Of a DNA stretch of 24,132 nucleotides, positions 22,097 to 24,132 are shown in pieces. Position 1 is the first letter of the stretch. Every line of letters starts with the position of its first letter. The stretch lies in NCBI GenBank assembly GCA_040414495.1, contig JBEDUI010000112.1, forward strand, positions 1 through 24,132, written 5' to 3'. The stretch comes from DATAVB01 sp040414495. GTDB lineage: Bacteria; Actinomycetota; Actinomycetes; Mycobacteriales; QHCD01. The notes under the pieces were generated by a model. It did no database searches, was not told the origin of the DNA, and worked only from the letters and a program-made list of their open reading frames with translations. The position numbers and the translations under genes are program-made.

Positions 22097-23532
22097 GCCG
22101 CATCCCCTTCCAGGTAAGGATTCTGCGGCTCGTCGCTGAGCCATTCGACCAAGCCGCCGACGACATCCCGGCAGCTACCACACCCCGTTGTCGCTTTGGT
22201 GCCGCCGGCGATGGTGTCGACGGTGCGGGCACCATTCCGCCAGGCAGCGCAAATCGCGGCTTTGGTGACGCCGTTGCAGAAACAGACGGTCGCCTGTTCG
22301 GGCAGATCCGCCGACGACTGCGTCCCGCCGGGCACCGCGTCCCGGCGGCTGACCAACAGCGCGGCCCGATCCGCCGGCAGGCTGGCGCCACGGTCGTAGA
22401 GTTGCGTGACGAGACCGATCGGACGGGTATCGCCGAGCAGGATCGCGTGTGAAATCCGGCCGTCCCGTACGACCAGTTTCTGGTAGACACCGCGCGCCCG
22501 GTCGACGAAGCAGATCACGTCGTCCTCGGACTCGTCGGTGACTTCTCCGAGGCTGGCCAATTCGATGCCCTCGGCCTTCAACCGGGTCACGACCGACGAG
22601 CCGGAATAGGTCGTGTGCTTCCCGCTCACGACTTCGGCCGCGGCTTTCGCCTGCTCCCAGGCCGGCTGGACCAGACCGTACGTACGGCCGCGATGCTCGC
22701 TGCAGTCGCCGATCGCGAATATTCTTGGGTCATCAACGCAGCGCAATTGGTCGTCGACCAGAATTCCCTTGTTCACCGAAAGCCCCGCCGCGCGGGCCAA
22801 TTCGACCCGCGACCGGACGCCGCAGCACAACACCAACAATTCGGCCGGGCGGACCGAACCGTCGTCCAGGACGATCCCGCTTACTCGGCCGTTTTCGGTC
22901 AAGACCTTGGTCGCCGATATGTTAGGGAGCACGTCGATGCCGAGCGAGGCGACCTTGGTCGCCAGCAAGCGTCCGGCCGGTGCGTCGAGTTGCCGCTCCA
23001 GCAGGCGGGATCCCCGCTGCAGCAGCGTAACCGCGAGCCCCCGACCATTGAGTCCGCGTGCGGCCTCCAGGCCGAGAATGCCCGCGCCCAGAACAATGGC
23101 GGATTGTGAGGATCCCGCGTACCGGTCGATCGCCTCGCAGTCAGCCAACGTGCGGAACGCGACTACCCCGGACGGCACCTGTCCACCGAGGATCGGAGGC
23201 AGGACGGCCGTGCTGCCGGTGGCCAACACCAGGGTGTCGTAGCCGACATGGCTGCCGTCGGCGAGTCGGACCCGGCGCATAGCTCGGTCGATGCCGATGA
23301 CCGCGACACCGCTGCGTAACGTGACGCCGCGTTCTTCGTACCAGGACCGGCTGGCTATTTCGATGTCTTCGTTGCTGGTCTTGCCAGCGAGCACATTGGA
23401 CAGTAGTACCCGGTTGTATGCCCCGCCGGGCTCGTCACCAATTACGGTGACTTCTTGATCGGACCGCTCCCGTAGCTCCTGTACGAAACGCGATCCGGCC
23501 ATTCCGTTGCCCACGACCACAACGCCGCTCAC
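22093..23532 (-). CDS. FAD/NAD(P) oxidoreductase with [2Fe-2S] domain, nitrate reductase electron-transfer subunit
   Basis: A 479-residue protein similar to the N-terminal half of NirB: VVVGNGMAGSRFVQEL (FAD), LGAGILGLEAARGL (NAD), FAIGDCSEH, and a C-terminal BFD-like domain with CFCNGVT and GTKATTGCGSC near residues 412-450. It lacks the siroheme domain. Position between the nitrate reductase and nirB suggests it carries electrons from NAD(P)H to the molybdoenzyme, the role of NasB in Bacillus. GTG 23532 overlaps the nitrate reductase stop by 4 bp (GTGA). A duplication of the nirB flavoprotein module could explain its origin. Confidence 0.9.
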   Translation of the reverse strand: MSGVVVVGNGMAGSRFVQELRERSDQEVTVIGDEPGGAYNRVLLSNVLAGKTSNEDIEIASRSWYEERGVTLRSGVAVIGIDRAMRRVRLADGSHVGYDTLVLATGSTAVLPPILGGQVPSGVVAFRTLADCEAIDRYAGSSQSAIVLGAGILGLEAARGLNGRGLAVTLLQRGSRLLERQLDAPAGRLLATKVASLGIDVLPNISATKVLTENGRVSGIVLDDGSVRPAELLVLCCGVRSRVELARAAGLSVNKGILVDDQLRCVDDPRIFAIGDCSEHRGRTYGLVQPAWEQAKAAAEVVSGKHTTYSGSSVVTRLKAEGIELASLGEVTDESEDDVICFVDRARGVYQKLVVRDGRISHAILLGDTRPIGLVTQLYDRGASLPADRAALLVSRRDAVPGGTQSSADLPEQATVCFCNGVTKAAICAAWRNGARTVDTIAGGTKATTGCGSCRDVVGGLVEWLSDEPQNPYLEGDAA

Positions 23533-24132
23533 CCGGTCACCGCCTCGATGCGCACGGCGCAGACCTTGAATTCCGGCATTTTCGAAATCGGGTCGAGCGC
23601 GTTGTTGGTGACGAGATTGGCGCCGCCCCAGTGGAACGGCAGGAAGACCGTGTCCGGCCGGATCGTGTCGGTCACCCGTACCGTCGCCTCGGTGTCACCC
23701 CGGCGGCTCACCACCCGAGCGGCGTCCCCTTCGGACAGTCCGTACTGCTCGGCGAGATCCGGATGGATTTCCAGCCTGGGCTCGGGTTGCGCGGAATTCA
23801 ACGTTGGTACGCGCCGGGTTTGCGCGCCGCTCTGGTAATGCTGCAACAGCCGGCCCGTGGTGAGATATACGGGATAATCGGCGTCGACGTCCTCGGCGAC
23901 CGGTCGGTGCTCGACCGGAATGAATCGCGCTCTGCCATCCGGCGTGGCGAACCGGTCCAGGAATATTCGCTTTGTGCCCGGGTGATCCACAGTCGGACAC
24001 GGCCAGAAAACGCCGTCCTCCGCGGCAATGCGCTGATACGTGATGCCGGAATAGTCGGCCGGGCCGCCGGCACTGGCCCGCCGTAATTCGTCGAAAACCT
24101 CGGCCGGTTCGGCGCTCCATTTTCCGGGCGCG
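23529..24132 (-). CDS. nasA: Assimilatory nitrate reductase, molybdopterin subunit (C-terminal 200 residues; cut by window edge)
   Basis: The frame is open to the window edge, so the 5' end and N-terminal [4Fe-4S] and Mo-active-site regions are not seen. What remains includes VFDELRRASAGGPADYSGITY near the cut edge and a molybdopterin-dinucleotide-binding domain with VYLTTGRLLQHYQSGAQTRR, EIHPDLAEQYGLSEGD, VRVTDTIRPDTVFLPFHWG and NNALDPISKMPEFK. These match the C-terminus of assimilatory nitrate reductases (NasA/NarB). It reduces nitrate to nitrite. A methionine at 23990 is internal and not the start. First of five genes in an operon linked by 4-bp overlaps. Confidence 0.93.
   Translation of the reverse strand, partial: APGKWSAEPAEVFDELRRASAGGPADYSGITYQRIAAEDGVFWPCPTVDHPGTKRIFLDRFATPDGRARFIPVEHRPVAEDVDADYPVYLTTGRLLQHYQSGAQTRRVPTLNSAQPEPRLEIHPDLAEQYGLSEGDAARVVSRRGDTEATVRVTDTIRPDTVFLPFHWGGANLVTNNALDPISKMPEFKVCAVRIEAVTG

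Noticed and set aside
23529..23990. Short 153-residue gene starting at the methionine at 23990
   Set aside because: The frame stays open to the window edge with sequence that fits the nitrate reductase, so the methionine is internal.

Overview
The window is high-GC DNA with Actinomycetota-type genes: a GAF/winged-helix regulator beside aldehyde dehydrogenase and DUF779, a GT87 mannosyltransferase, and an NnaR-type HemD/winged-helix regulator in a nitrate operon. GTG starts with GGAGG-like ribosome binding sites are common. I cannot name the genus. I see no tRNA, rRNA, CRISPR array, insertion sequence or prophage. It looks like ordinary chromosome rich in small regulatory sites.

Left part (1-6.8 kb). 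An array of four ~50-bp degenerate repeats precedes an MFS exporter and a cysteine-rich cytosolic copper-storage (Csp/DUF326) protein. A convergent APH-type phosphotransferase follows, then nth and msrA on the minus strand, with a clear intrinsic terminator after msrA. A TipA-like MerR regulator has a textbook 19-bp-spacer promoter holding a 17-bp palindrome. It converges on a quinone oxidoreductase gene, which is divergent from an ArsR-type regulator across a 31-bp imperfect palindrome. The theme is stress, electrophile and metal handling.

Middle (6.8-16.7 kb). A secreted GH3 glycosidase and a secreted TIGR03118-family protein are followed by a strong terminator. Next come a GAF/winged-helix regulator, an ExaC-like aldehyde dehydrogenase and DUF779. 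Three helically phased TGCAA repeats lie just upstream of the dehydrogenase. After a 424-bp non-coding stretch with a 21-bp perfect inverted repeat and a terminator comes a COG4705-like membrane protein built of four repeats, each with an [FY]W-x9-G-x4-D signature. A GT87 mannosyltransferase follows. The membrane protein and the mannosyltransferase are each preceded by a palindrome with the same ACTACAG...CTGTAGT arms, which suggests a common repressor.

Right part (16.7-24.1 kb) is a nitrate assimilation locus. narK (plus strand) converges on a minus-strand operon: nitrate reductase (5' end outside the window), FAD/[2Fe-2S] electron-transfer protein, nirB, nirD and nnaR. Every junction in that operon is an exact 4-bp start/stop overlap. 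NarK imports nitrate, the Mo enzyme reduces it to nitrite, NirBD reduces nitrite to ammonium, and NnaR is the likely local regulator.

The best candidates for something new are the four-repeat membrane protein and the operator motif it shares with the mannosyltransferase.
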